Below the pieces are notes generated by a model. The model was not told the DNA's origin and searched no databases. It was given only the letters and a program-made list of their open reading frames with translations. A stretch of 64,000 bases of DNA from Dipteris shenzhenensis (lineage: Eukaryota > Polypodiophyta > Polypodiopsida > Gleicheniales): the NCBI GenBank assembly GCA_047967505.1, contig CM106540.1. One strand, given 5' to 3'. Positions 1-12,319 of the stretch are shown piece after piece. The first letter of the stretch is position 1; each line of letters begins with the position of its first letter. The translations under genes were made by a program, and so were the position numbers.

Positions 1-333
1 AAATTGATGCACATGGTTGCTGGGGTCCTAGTGGCCTCCCAAATATAATTTTTTAAAGATATTATTTTTCATCTGTGAAAAAACCATAACCCTAATTGTT
101 TACACAAATGGAGTGGGAGGGGCAAGTGGCAGGGGCATGTGTCAGGGGCAAGTGGCAAGGCAAGTGGTAGGGACAAGTGGCAAGGCAAGTGACAGTGGCA
201 GGATGTCTTGGGTTTAAAATCATAACATTTGGTTGGGTTTTGTACCCTAAACCCTTAACCTTATTTTTTATTCCCTAAATCAAATTTGGGAGGCCACTGA
301 CACTCTAGCAACCATGTGCATCATTTTCAAGAA
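1..333. repeat. MITE-like element with long terminal inverted repeats, copy 1
   Basis: The left end (from about position 5) carries a segment reading GATGCACATGGTTGCT..GTGGCCTCCC, and the same segment returns inverted at about 286-333. The TIRs are therefore about 40-50 bp, and the left one may begin before the window. The interior holds a purine-rich run of GGCAAGTGGCA-type units (about 118-205) and no coding capacity. The structure fits a non-autonomous DNA transposon. The superfamily is not assigned because the left border and any target-site duplication lie outside view. Confidence 0.6.
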
Positions 334-371
334 CAAAAACCCCCCTGAAAACCCTAAATCTGACATCATGC

Positions 372-590
372 TTTTTTTTTTCTTGAAAATGATGCACATG
401 GTTGCTAGGGTGTCAGTGGCCTCCCAGATTTGTTATTTTTTAAATATTTTTTTCCTAAATTACAAAACATAATGCTAATTGTTTCCAAAAATGGAGTGGC
501 AGTGGCAAGTGAGGATGTCATGGATTTAAAATCATAAAATTTGGTTGGGTTTTCTACTTTAAACCCTAAATCCTATATTTTATTCCCTAC
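372..590. repeat. MITE-like element, copy 2, right end missing
   Basis: The same TIR and interior as the element at 1-333 begin again at about 372 in direct orientation. The shared interior includes the TTTAAAATCATAA..TTTGGTTGGGTTTT stretch. This copy lacks most of the purine-rich units and lacks the right TIR; similarity stops at about 590, next to the degenerate coding region. Confidence 0.55.
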
Positions 591-687
591 CAGTTGAAGA
601 AAAAGCAATGATTTTTGTTGCTAAAATGGAACCTAGAATTATACTGATGATTTTGAATCACATGATGAAGCTGGCAAAGCTACATAC

Positions 688-1729
688 CTTTTCTACCTCA
701 TCGCGGAGTGCATCAGCTACAGTGTCCAACTGGACTCCCTTTTGTGGTCGGTCTTGAACTTCATGTTGGCTTGAGGTGCCAGCTTCTTCATCTCTCTCCT
801 CGAACAATTCCCTCTGCAAATTCATGAACTGCTCATCGCACATGTCGTACTCTAGTGCAGCATCCTCAATTGCCTTCCGTGTTAGTTGGATTGCCTCCAG
901 GTGAGGCTTGAGTCATCAAAGCGTGCAATCTCATCGATTGCTAGATTGACTGGAGCATCAAAGTCAATGACATAATCAAAAGTGTCATTCGAGAGCTGAC
1001 ATAGCACCTCATTCTCTCGAAGACCGGTTTCTTCCATCACTTCCAATAGGGTAAAGTATTCCTCACCCTCAACCCTGATTGGATCAACTAAAGCAAGGTG
1101 TGGCTTGGTTGTTGCCTCATCTGGATTATAGGTAGAGGATGGATATGCATGAGTCAGATATGAAGATAAGATGATGTTGCTTTCAACTTGCTCCTCAGCT
1201 AGGATAATAGTATGCTCCTCAGGCTCCAAGTCTAGGTTTAGGTCATCTCCTCCACTGCTTGTTGATGGACCTGCTCCACCACTTGTGGATGCAAGACCCT
1301 TGGGTTGCTCACCAACATCCTCATCAAACTTGCTAGTCGTGACGCAAGGAGAATGGTAAGGGCTACATCTCTCTCGATCAAATGAATTGGGGAAGATGAA
1401 TCATCCTCGATGGGAATAGCATACTCACGGAGAGAGATAGGGACATTATCCATGGCCCTACCTAGTGTCTTCTTGAAGTTAGCACTCTGGTCAAAAGAGC
1501 TCAAAAAATCCAATGAAACCCATTGGTGAGGGGAGTTAGCAATCGCGACAAATTGCCCATGGATAAGTCTATCAAAAAATTGAAGAGAGGGATTATCAGC
1601 AGGAAGGAGAGCTCTCAACTGTGACTCAAGATGGAATGCCTAACAGAAGATATGATAAACCTGATCTGTAGAGGCCTGGGAATCAGTGGATGAAATCCAC
1701 TAGTCAAAAGCCTTTCTAGGGGAGACCAT
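688..1729 (-). pseudogene. Degenerate coding remnant of unknown family
   Basis: On the minus strand an ATG at 1727-1729 opens a frame with two TAG stops in the first about 40 codons. A long clean stretch follows (1618-1350; phrases such as HGQFVAIANSPHQWVSL and ISLREYAIPIEDDSSSPIHL). The frame then shifts near 1345 into a Ser/Gly-rich linker and an acidic segment (EPEEHTIILAEEQVESN, EEYFTLLEVMEETGLRENEV). It shifts again near 905 into an acidic helical tail that ends at 688, directly before GTATGT, a good splice donor. Amino-acid composition looks coding, but I do not recognise the family. It could be an exon of a decayed host gene or the extra ORF of a retroelement. Two stops and two shifts make an intact product unlikely. 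Confidence 0.45.
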
Positions 1730-1904
1730 GAGTGTAGGAGGATGCTTGGGAAGACGAAAGAGGAGGCTGTGGAATGCAAGGTTACTCAAGAGTGGGAAAC
1801 TAAAAAATGTGAAAATGACCTTAGAAGTGTACTTTATAAATGGGCATTGCCCTTAAAAGTGTTCTTAATTACAATGTTTTTATATTTATTATTTTTTCTT
1901 TGGA

Positions 1905-1908
<4 letters not shown>

Positions 1909-1958
<50 letters not shown>

Positions 1959-2031
1959 CTCTCGCTCCCCCTCTCTCCCTTTCTCTCTAGCCATCTCTCT
2001 ATCTCTTTCCCTCCCTTTGTGTCCCTATTTG

Positions 2032-2067
<36 letters not shown>

Positions 2068-2100
2068 GTCTGTCTTTCTCTCTCTCTCTCTCTCTCACAC
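1909..2100. repeat. (CT)n microsatellite cluster
   Basis: Interrupted (CT)n runs, the longest at about 1909-1955 and 2033-2052, with CCCTCTCT and TTTGTCTGTC interruptions. Open frames across it encode only Ser-Leu repeats and are not genes. Confidence 0.9.
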
Positions 2101-2141
2101 CCAGTGATCATCTTGTTGCCATGTTGTACTTAGCTATCTAT

Positions 2142-2588
2142 GTCATGGACATTGATTTTACATATACACTTTTTGTATTTTGTTAGCGGCTCCACCCTTT
2201 GGATCAGTTGTATCTAGGTTTTTTTTTAATCTCATAGTCTCTCAAAGACCTTAATTAACTTTCTTATTTTTCTCTTTCTCAACTTAGAGGTGCAAATGAA
2301 TAAATGCAATCTTAACTCTCTCTCTCTCTCTCTTCCCATTCTCTACCTCTCTCTCTCTCTATCACATTCTCCATCTCCCTCTTTCTATCCCCATCTCCGT
2401 TGTCATGGACATTGATTTTACATATTCACTTTTTGTATTTTGTTAGCGGATCCACCCTTTGGATCAGTTGTATCTGGGTTTTTTTTCAATCTCATAGTCT
2501 CTCAAAGACCTTAATTAACTTTCGTATTTTTCTTTTTCTCAACTTAGAGTTGCAAATGAATAGATGCAATCTTAACTCTCTATATCTC
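2142..2588. repeat. Direct duplication of about 185 bp
   Basis: The segment beginning TGTCATGGACATTGATTTTA at 2142 recurs at 2401 with the same first about 185 bases and only a few substitutions, each copy ending at the GCAATCTTAACTCTC motif. The copies are about 259 bp apart and separated by CT-rich sequence, so slippage or unequal exchange in the CT tracts is a plausible origin. Confidence 0.8.
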
Positions 2589-2639
2589 CCTTTGTGTCCC
2601 CCCCCCTCCCTCTGTCTCTTTCCTGCCCTTTGTGTCCCT

Positions 2640-2690
<51 letters not shown>

Positions 2691-2749
2691 TCATACATCT
2701 AACTCTGTCTCATGGCCAGGTGCATTAGTGTGTCACTTATTGCACTCTA

Positions 2750-2805
<56 letters not shown>

Positions 2806-2850
2806 CTAGTCTCTCTTGCATGCTCTAATTGCTATCTCTCTCTCTCACAC
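2640..2850. repeat. (CT)n microsatellites
   Basis: Two nearly pure (CT)n runs, about 2644-2688 and 2753-2802, plus shorter ones up to 2850. The sequence between them (about 2690-2752) resembles 3024-3070 (TTCATACAT..GTGCATT), suggesting another local duplication. Confidence 0.85.
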
Positions 2851-3103
2851 CTCTCTCTCTTGCACAATACAAATATACAAATATCCACACATATTTAAAA
2901 TTACAAATATTTATCACTTTATCATTCATAGACCATAGAGAGCCATCAATCTAGATGTGCAGACTTAATTTAAAAAATCTTAACAATAAATGAAACAACA
3001 CTTTGTATTATTTATGATTTCTGTTCATACATGTAACAATGCCTCATTGCCCAGTGCATTGTTGAAGCACTAAGGATCCAAGAAATGGGATATTATGAAA
3101 TAC

Positions 3104-3449
3104 CTGCCATCATGTCTCTACTATCTCTAGAGTATGGGGGGGCAACAATTCTTACAAAGGATACATGTCTCATCCCATATCTAACTTTGTGATTATCAAG
3201 TCTAAAATAATAGTCTTGGGGAGGGTTTGCTGTTGCCAACTGCAATTCTTCCCTGATAAATCGCATGATCCACTCCTCTTCCAATTCCAACATTAGATCA
3301 GGATGTCCTTGCCGATAAATTGATACCTTGAAACAGGACTATGAGTCCCATCACACAGATCATCATCCATTTCTTCCCATTGAAGGTTCTTCCATCTAAA
3401 CCTTCTATATGTGAAAGTCATGCTGAGATTTTGCCTTCCAATGAAATAC
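3104..3449 (-). pseudogene. Exon-like remnant, unknown family
   Basis: On the minus strand TTTTGCAG (an acceptor) precedes position 3449 and CAG|GTATTTC (a donor) follows 3104. Between them one frame reads FTYRRFRWKNLQWEEMDDD, then after a shift near 3320 another reads HPDLMLELEEEWIMRFI and FRLDNHKVRYGMRHVSFVRI. Composition is coding-like. No family is recognised. It may belong to the same decayed gene or element as 688-1729, about 1.4 kb downstream on the same strand. The two borders share the 13-mer GCAGGTATTTCAT, so one 'splice site' may simply be a duplicated sequence. Confidence 0.3.
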
Positions 3450-5029
3450 CTGCAAAATTTGAGATCTGTTAATACATAGTATCCTGATCATTTTTTATAC
3501 AAACAAGAATTGTAAGATTTGCTCACCGAAACGTCACATCTGAAGTGTTCAATTGACATTGTACTAAATCTTCAGCATGAAATGTTCTTGTTGTCCATCC
3601 ATTGTCAAATAGCTCAAATAGCCAGTCCATTTCTAAGCTCTTGCAAGTGTAACCCACAATATGGTCCACTTCAAACTAGAGATCCAAGATCTAGTGAGAT
3701 TATGACTAGCATGGCTACAACATGTGTCACATGATAAGTGGTGGTAGGCTAAGAACTTGGCATGTTGGAATAAGTGGTTAGGACAATTTAAAATTTTCCT
3801 TTCCTAGGATGAGGTTTCTAAGGGGGGATGTCCACGATGGTCATGTCCACCTGATAGTGATCCATGACCCTTCAAGGACAATTTAGTATTAAAATCATCC
3901 TCCTTTCATGGAAATCATTAAAAGTTTGAATACCTTTGATTTCAACAGAAAACACCTAATAGAGCATGTGTTTGATAAAAAAATTAACTATTTTACATCC
4001 TCAAATATTTAAATCTTGGTTGGATAGCTTCAACCCAATCTTGTTAATTTTGAGCTTCATCATGTTGACTATGAAGTTGGAATCTACAACCACAGCTTTT
4101 ATCACTTGTTCTTCAATAAGGACATCCATATGTGGGCAATTGTTTTGAGTTATAATGGTATGTAGGTGAGGTGGAATAGGAGTCCTAATCTTGTCTTTCA
4201 ACGTTAAATCAGATGGTGACTATTTGATGAATGTCAAAGGATAAAATTATGACATGTAGCATAGTCATGAACACTCAAATTTGGCTAGGTCTTTGATGAC
4301 ATTGTATGGACAAAAATTCAAGAGAGGTTTCCTCTCATACTAATACTTGGGTTTCTTTTGAGTGGGCATATTTTGATTCCAAGTTAAAGGGGACTTGGAC
4401 TTGATTACAATTTACTTTTGTTAGAAACTCAAGTAGCCCATTGATGTGTTCTCATTTTGTTCAAAATGTCAAAATATGGATTTGGGCCTAGGGCAATTAA
4501 ATTATCTTCTTGAATTGGGCTCTAAAGTTTCATTCTTAGATTCTATGTTGGGAGAGTTGGGTGTGGGTTTAGGATTTGAAGCATAGTATAAGACCTTGAG
4601 CTTGAGAGACAATAATTGAATCCTTGCTCTCTACTAGATCCATGCTTAGGAACTCTATTATTATATCCACTTGTTAACTTTAGATTTTAAAAGGGATCCA
4701 CAAGGTCAAATTGCACATACTTAGTCAAATACCATAGTTTGGACTAGGTATAATTGTAGGATCAAATGAAAACTACTTCCCCTTTCCTTTTCCAACTTGA
4801 TACTAGATAATGTCATATACCTCAAAATAGTGGTTGAGTGCTATGGGTTTATAAGCCATGAATTGTATTATTGTTCAAGGATGACAGAACCAAGGATGAT
4901 ATTTTTGCATTCGTTTTGTTAATAAGACAAAATTTTATATGCTTCAATTTAGGTTTCAACATTATTAAACTATAATCAAATTCCATAAAATTTTGTAAAA
5001 GGTTAATAAGCATTTAAAAAAGCCTTTTG
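3450..5029. other. AT-rich stretch without recognised gene
   Basis: Many stops in all frames and no conserved motif recognised. Two facing open frames near 3966-4201 are short and AT-rich and look fortuitous. Confidence 0.6.
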
Positions 5030-5043
5030 ACAGTATACTTTCA

Positions 5044-5124
5044 ATACTTGAAGAGTGCACACACAAACACACGCACAATAAATTTGATTAGTAAATGTAT
5101 CTCACACACACAGACACTTATTTC

Positions 5125-5170
<46 letters not shown>
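5044..5170. repeat. (CA)n microsatellite
   Basis: Scattered ACACAC words from about 5050 lead into a pure (CA)n run of about 40 bp at about 5128-5168. Confidence 0.9.
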
Positions 5171-5171
<1 letters not shown>

Positions 5172-6767
5172 ATACTTCCCTAACTATGAATTATTTTTTA
5201 TGTACCCCTGTTAAATCTTTCCTTTACATTTTCTTTTTAACCACCCCACATACCAAGCCCACTAATCGTCTCTAATCCCCTCTTATCCCATGCACTCATT
5301 CGCTCCTTACTCCACGTGACTTAAATTTCACTTATGGCTAAATTGTTTTTTAATTATCTAAGAATCCATATGGTTGTCTATATTCCTAGTTCAAGCAATA
5401 ACAAGTCGGGGAAAACATGCATTACCTATCTACCCAAATGTAACTATGATGTTCTAACACCTAGTTAGTTTGGATGGTGGCAGGTAAGTGGACCCCAACC
5501 TCGAAACCTGGACTACCTGAGGATTCGACATCTTTTTTCAATATTATGTTTGTCAAACTCAATATTATAAAAAATTCTTAAATTTGATCGAAATTTTGCA
5601 AACTGTAGTTGCATTTTTTTTCTTAGATGTCTCAAACTTTTTTTCCTTATATGTTTCTCTTTTTTAACTTTTTATCCAATTCATGGAATTAATTAGGTTT
5701 AATCTTGTGATTTCCAAGATAAGTAGTTGATTAGGGATTGTCTATGCATAAAACTTAAAATTTGATGATGTAAAATGCCTTTCTAATTAATTTTCAACAC
5801 TCAAGAATCTCATATCTTTAATGATACACATAAATAAAATACTTAAGTGTTCAAGTAGAGATCATGTATGGACAAGATTTATAAATGTTGACCATAGGAT
5901 GGGTGCTCTTCTTGCATGCATACAAAGAAGTTCAAGAGTTGAATAGACTCCTCAAGTTGGTGAGCTCCTTCCACAAGTAAGATAGTCTAAATTTGAAAAT
6001 TTTAAAATGAAGTAACTTGAATGAAATCATACATTTTCATGTCAATCTAATACCACTTGTATGGGTTCCCTTACAAAATTTGCACATGCAAGGTATGTCA
6101 TGCAATAAAATGTGCATTGGCAATCAACTTCCACATGTTAGAGTGTTAGATTGGTATCAAAATTTGCACAAGTATTAGACCAAATAACTTGAATAGACTT
6201 GCAAAATCCATTTCAATTGGATATAGTTCACTTGTTCCATGCAAAAAAGGTCAATGGAGTGGGAGTGCTAGTTGTCCTTAGTGAAGGCACTCTCCTCTCA
6301 ATGTTTTTCTTGGTGTTTTGAGGACCACCTATCAATTTCTCTCTTTGTAGAGGTAATTCATTTCTATTTCTATGGAGGCCTTGTCACTCTTGCCCTAGTT
6401 ACCTAACCATGATTGTGGAGAGTAGCATGTCGAATGTAGCATGATATAAGAGGATCTTCTAAAAATTATCTACCCTAAGCTAGAATTCAAAGTAGAACGA
6501 TGGTTTTCATCCTTTGACTTGAATTTAGTAATATGATGCCGATCCCAAAAAATGATTTCGGACCCTAAGTTTCATAGGTCTTGTAATAGGAACCAAGATA
6601 AGCAAAGGTTACTATGGAAACAAAACCAAAAAGTTACATCATAGGAATTAGCTCATTACTCTTGATAGATGCACTGGATGTTGGATTTATCTTGAGCCAA
6701 GACTCTTTTTCAAAATTCATTGCAATACAAGAAGGTTCCTTTGCCCAAGGATTTTTGCCAACCAATC
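5171..6767. other. Stretch without recognised gene
   Basis: AT-rich, stop-dense sequence in every frame. I see no coding motif, RNA gene or long repeat here. Confidence 0.55.
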
Positions 6768-7545
6768 CAATTCTTTGACACTCTTCAACAACCTAAACCC
6801 CTACTCCACATCCCTAAGCTACTCAAAAGGCAATGATGCCTTGGATTGGGATGCAAGGGAAGGAATGTCGGTGAAAATTTCCTTCTGAGAATTTGTTGAC
6901 ACATTTAAGAATCAGGGAAACTTTGGGTTGCTGCATCAAGGCAACGTAAGCAATGATTGATGGAATTGAGAGAGGGCAGATAGTTGAACTACTCCTAGTC
7001 CCTTTGGCTGTGCAATGAATGAATATGATGTAAGAATATGATACAAGTGTGGATGAAGGGCCGACAATTGAGGCTATATGGACTCGGGGGGGTCACTATA
7101 TTGTATAAACCCTCTATATCACGTGCGTTCAAGGCCTATATTTAAAGTCCCTTATCTGTAAAAAATTTCATGAATAAAATGTACCCCTTTTCTATACAAA
7201 TCTGTAAATTTTTTTCAAAACTATTTTAAATAGTCCCTTATGTATATTTATTTCTGTAAATTTTAGAAATAAAAAAAATCCTTCTGTTAAACTCACGTGA
7301 TAGGGTTACATATGATGAGTGACCCCCCCGAGTATATGGATCCAATTCCTTGATACTCTTCAAGAATCTATATGCCTACTCCCCATCCCTAAGCTACTCA
7401 AAAGGCATGCATGCCTTGGGTTTGGATTCAAGGGAAGGAATGTAGGTGAAAGTTGCCTTCAAAGTCTTGGTTAGAACATTTCAGAAGCAAGGAAACTTTG
7501 GGTTGCTCCATCAAGGCAACCTCAATGATGAAAGATGGGATGAAA
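6768..7545. repeat. Direct duplication of about 200 bp, interrupted by a MITE
   Basis: The segment at about 6768-6965 (CCAATTCTTTGACACTC .. CATCCCTAAGCTACTCAAAAGG .. AACTTTGGGTTGCT .. CATCAAGGCAAC) recurs at about 7340-7545 at roughly 80 percent identity by eye. The second copy starts right after the MITE at 7083-7332. No coding content is apparent. Confidence 0.75.
7083..7332. mobile_element. hAT-like MITE with 8-bp target-site duplication
   Basis: The 250-bp element begins CTCGGGGGGGTCACT and ends with its exact reverse complement, a perfect 15-bp TIR. An imperfect inner inverted repeat continues to CACGTG on both sides. It is flanked by TATATGGA at 7075-7082 and again at 7333-7340, an exact 8-bp target-site duplication. 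Eight-bp duplications and short TIRs are typical of hAT elements; the terminal bases are not the commonest hAT ends, so the superfamily is inferred from duplication length. It has no coding capacity. Confidence 0.85.
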
Positions 7546-7924
7546 AGATAGCTCAATAGGTCCTAACCCAAAACAAAGATCACATATATGCATACAAACG
7601 GGTACCAAGCTCTTCGGTGATCCTCTAGACAAATACTAGATCATCAGTGAATCCTAAACACCAGCATAGATATTGGCTGAAAATCATGTAAGAAAAGATC
7701 ATCGCAAAAATAAAAGCTAGATGGCTAGTCGAATCAAAATATGGAATGAGAAAATTCACAAATGAATCAAAGTGCCCATCAACATTAGGAAAAGATAGAG
7801 CTCATTTTAGGGCCTTTTAGGTTAGACAAAAAATATAGATCCCCCAATGGGAGAGAGGCCAACGTTACGTTGGAAATGCTTTTCTTTTTTCAAAATAATA
7901 GACTTTGTCTCTCTAGATATGCTT

Positions 7925-8575
7925 GGCACATTGACATTTTGAATTTCTCGCTCTTGTTTTCTAGTATGTCATAAATGTAATGCCAAATCACAAAATAGAT
8001 AAACTGACATTTTGGAGCTCCACTTGAGCATTTTTCAAATATAAATTTCTATTATTTTTGTGTGGAATTTGGTGGTTTTGGAATAAGCCTTGTGTTTAGA
8101 GCAGAAAAAAATGCCAAAAATAACTTTTGAATCATTAAATTTGGCCTCTTAGTGGGGTCAAAACAACCAAAATAGGCACTTGACAGGAATGTGCATAACC
8201 CCAAATCACTCTCTTGAGCACTTGGCCTAGGTAAATTTGGCCTCCTGGAGGGGTCAAACACCAAAATATATGCTTGACAGGAATGTGCTCAAGAAAGCGA
8301 TTTGGGTACTTGGTGTGGGGCCCAGTGCCCAAATTTCTTTCTTGAGCACATTTCTGTTGTTAAGCAGGTGTTTTAGTCATTTTGACCCCTCTGGGAGGCC
8401 ATAGTGATTTAAAATTCTTTTTGGGAGTTTTTGCTTATTGTTGATGACAAAACCACCAATTTTTCCTCAAAATAGTACAGCATTTGGCCTTGGACATAGC
8501 ATTTATGACACACTGAAAAATATTTAGCAATTTTGAGAAATATGACAATTCACACCAATTGTGGTATATTTTTCC
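7925..8575. repeat. Long imperfect fold-back (inverted repeat)
   Basis: The left arm (about 7925-8300) and right arm (about 8316-8575) are inverted copies. Landmarks such as TGTCATAAATG, GGTGGTTTTG, GGCCTC..GGGGTCAAA and AATGTGCTCAAGAAAG occur in mirrored order around a GGGGCCC centre at about 8318. The left arm also carries a direct duplication (8138-8225 and 8233-8310). Open frames inside repeat the same peptide words on account of that duplication and are not genes. It fits a fold-back or hairpin-type MITE that could give small RNAs if transcribed. Confidence 0.7.
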
Positions 8576-8662
8576 CTAGCGTGAATGGAATTAAGATGTC
8601 AACAAAGTTTACCCTTTCGTTTTGAGTTTATACTAACAAATACAATAGGCACCAGCTTGGCC

Positions 8663-9238
<576 letters not shown>

Positions 9239-9267
9239 ATGTAATGCTCAAGTGTAGTACTCCATTT

Positions 9268-9393
9268 TTCCACTTCCCAACTTTCTTATTCTAGTGGTAC
9301 TCTTAGAGATCCCTTTGATTGAAATGTGCTGACAATTTGAGTATGAACATGGGTCATGATACTATTCATAAGACATTTGGGATTGAAATAGAC

Positions 9394-9429
<36 letters not shown>

Positions 9430-9552
9430 CCACTTCCCAATTTCTTATTCTAGTGGTATTCTTAGAGATCCCTTTGATTGAAATGTGCTGACAAATTTGA
9501 GTATGAACATGGGTCATGATATTATTCATAAGCATTTGGGATTGAAATAGAT

Positions 9553-9600
<48 letters not shown>

Positions 9601-9630
9601 AGAGGGGGAGGGGGAGGGAGAGGGAGAGAG
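9268..9630. repeat. Tandem duplication of about 158 bp, each copy ending in (GA)n
   Basis: The unit starting TTTTCCACTTCCCAA at about 9267 and at 9425 is nearly identical between copies, including TTTGATTGAAATGTGCTGAC. Each copy ends in a (GA)n run, about 9399-9425 and 9555-9630. The first copy's GA run abuts the start of the second. Confidence 0.85.
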
Positions 9631-9639
9631 AGTGAGACT

Positions 9640-11870
9640 TGCATGAAGCAATGGTCAAAATGCCACTTGTGGGCTTTGATAGTCAATGATGAAGTTGTCA
9701 AACTAGCTTGAGTGAATGTGTCTTATTCATAAGAGGTTGACAGAATTACATAGGCTCCTCTATAGATTCCTTTGGGCTTGCAACTTTTTCTCAAATGCTC
9801 AAAGGATTAGATGCAATGGCTTTAGATCTTGCTAGCTATCCTTCCATATGATGTTAATGGTGGGAAAATAGCTTATCTAAAATGGAAATCTAGAGGTGGT
9901 TGTGAATGATAGATCGATGAATTTGGACATTTTCCCTTTGAACTCCTTCAACAAGAATAATCAATGCATTTACTTCATGGTTGAGATGGATCTGTAGGAG
10001 TGTTTTGAGATTGGTTGGAGCTTCTTTGAGGATTGATTGATAGTTTCAATCATGTTTGGAATACTTGGATCACTAAAGTCCTTGAGGAGTCAATATAAGT
10101 AAAACCCATATATATCAAATGCATCTAAGTAATATTTTTTAAATACCTTATCTATGAATATTGTATGATTGAAGACACCCTTTTTCTATACACATTTCTT
10201 TTTTAAAACATTTCTTTATGTCCCCTCTACTAACACCATGTTTTATAGGAAACAACTAGTGTGGAAGTACTAAATTAGGCTCCATGAGCCGGTTGGCATC
10301 ATTAAGTTGACACAGTTTGACTCACCACTCTATGTGCAGCATAGAAGGAAGTGACATTCACATGAAGGGGCTTTGCATTTGAGATAATAGAAGGGGAAAT
10401 TCCCAAACCAATACTTTTTTTACTCTCATGATTTGAATGGAATTTGGGCCCTATAGACTTGAGGCCATGAGTTTGTTGGAACTATTGAGGCTCGTAATAA
10501 TCAATTTGATGGAGTTTGGAGGGTGGAGTTTTTGGAGAGCTATTGTGGCCCCCCTTTATTTATAGAGCTTTCTTGAAGCTATCTTGATGTGTCCCAATCC
10601 CTTAGAGCTCATAGCAATGAGGTTGTTTGATGGATTATTTGTTCAAGGAGGTTGCACACACATTGATATTTCCATTAAACTAAAAAGTTATAAGTAGCCT
10701 ATGATTCCTACAAAACTAATGCTTATTGGTTTGAGCAATGATCAAACACTCAGTCATGCAATTGATGACCATGAGACTAGGAGAAATGAGCAATATTGGT
10801 TCAAATAGCCTTTGGGGACTCAATCATGCCATTGATGAGTATGATAGCAAAAACAATGAGCAACAAACTCATGGTTATGAAAATGTTGGGAATTATATAC
10901 TCATTATATACCTTGTATCATTGCTACCTTTTTCTAGGAAGGAAAGATAAATTTAAATATGGATTCTCCTAGAACATTGGAGAGTCTTTAATTTGAAACA
11001 CATAAATTAGTGAGATTGGATCCAAAAGTGGGTCCTTTGAGAAATTTCCTTGGTGGAAGCATTCATGGGAATTTGGTACAAATGTTGAATTGGGTGCAAT
11101 GATCTACCTAATTACTTGTATAGAGTTAGAATAAATATATGTCATTACTTCTATGTGGTGACAACGTGCAACAATAAGATATTGCAATGTGCCACAATAG
11201 GCATCTATATGTGGATAATAATGAACTATGAATGTTTCTATGAATTGTTGTGTTAGGAAAGTTGGGATGGTGGTGGGCATAGACTCTTATATAAGATGGA
11301 TTAGCATAAGTAACGCATGATCCATGATGGTACATAGAATGTTCATAGACTATGGAAGGGCTTGTGATTGGCTAACTAAGGATATTGAAAAATCCTAGCC
11401 AAGAGCTAGTAAGAAAAGCATATGTCAAGTATTACTATTCATCTTGAGGGTTTCACCTTACATATATGTAAAATACCACTTCCGTTCAAATGAAGGTTTT
11501 TCTTAATTCAAAATTTTAAGGTAAATTTATAGAAGTACATTAATAGAAGGGTTTTTAAAAGCAATTTAGCATAGCTTAGATCAAATAGCTGCAAAGAGGG
11601 CGACATTAGCTATGTTGATGTCCCTTGACATAAAGGAGAAATGTTTTGGGTGCACAATGTCAAAGATGTTTTCAATCAGAAGGACCAACAAGGCTCCAAC
11701 AATTGAACATAGAGCAGAAGCAATGCACGATCATCCCGATCCAAGAGGTCTCCAAAGGCTTCAATAGAACGCAAGAAAAGGAGAGACAGCATCAGTGCGG
11801 AAGTCATTGCTAGACTAATAACGTTTTGGCACAAAAAAGTATTGACATGGAAGCAAGTCAGCACAAAATC
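9640..11870. other. Stretch without recognised gene
   Basis: Stop-rich in all frames. A few 60-70-codon open frames (for example 10738-10950 plus) show no recognised motif. The last about 250 bp lead into Copia-1 but contain no recognisable LTR or primer-binding site. Confidence 0.5.
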
Positions 11871-11875
11871 AGTGT

Positions 11876-12240
11876 GGTAGCTTGTTGGTGGCTGAGGAGA
11901 TTAGATGGAAGTCTATGGATGGCAACAAGCAGGATGCATCCTTAAATGTGCAAAGGAGCAAATCACAGTTTAGGGGGAAGTCCCAAGAAAGAGGGAAGTC
12001 TTGTAGCAAATCCAGGGCACAAACATTGAGTGTTACCAACTGTGGCAAGAAGGGCCACATGAAAAAGGATTGCTACAAGGTGAAAAGGGAGAAAAAGTAT
12101 AAGAAAAAGAATGCAAATTGGGGTACAAATAAGAAGGAAGAGAGTCCAAGGGAGGACAAAGGAAAGATGAAGATCGAGGAGATTAATGTAGTCACTGATG
12201 ATAGTGACAATGACATTCTCTTCATGTCTAGTCTACCTGC
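11876..12240 (+). pseudogene. Duplicated 3' gag segment of Copia-1
   Basis: This piece is about 90 percent identical by eye to 12887-13241 of the same element. It encodes the end of the gag capsid region, the basic linker, a zinc knuckle that has lost its first Cys (NCGKKGHMKKDC), and the lysine-rich tail. It lies immediately upstream of the gag start codon at 12320, so the element carries the same gag 3' segment on both sides of its gag start. Its knuckle lacks the 1-nt deletion seen in the downstream copy (near 13047). A partial tandem duplication or a junction of two nested copies would explain it. Confidence 0.75.
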
Positions 12241-12319
12241 AAAAATTTCGGTGCACCTGGTATTTGGTGTGATTCTCTCTTACAGGCACTAGCATTTGGG
12301 ATTTTGCTTTATTTGCATC

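Noticed and set aside
1742-2898. Several Ser-Leu-rich open frames
   Set aside because: Same cause, interrupted (CT)n microsatellites.
8052-8332. Two overlapping minus-strand frames with repeated GGQI/RPN words
   Set aside because: The repetition comes from the direct duplication inside the fold-back arm; no protein family resemblance.
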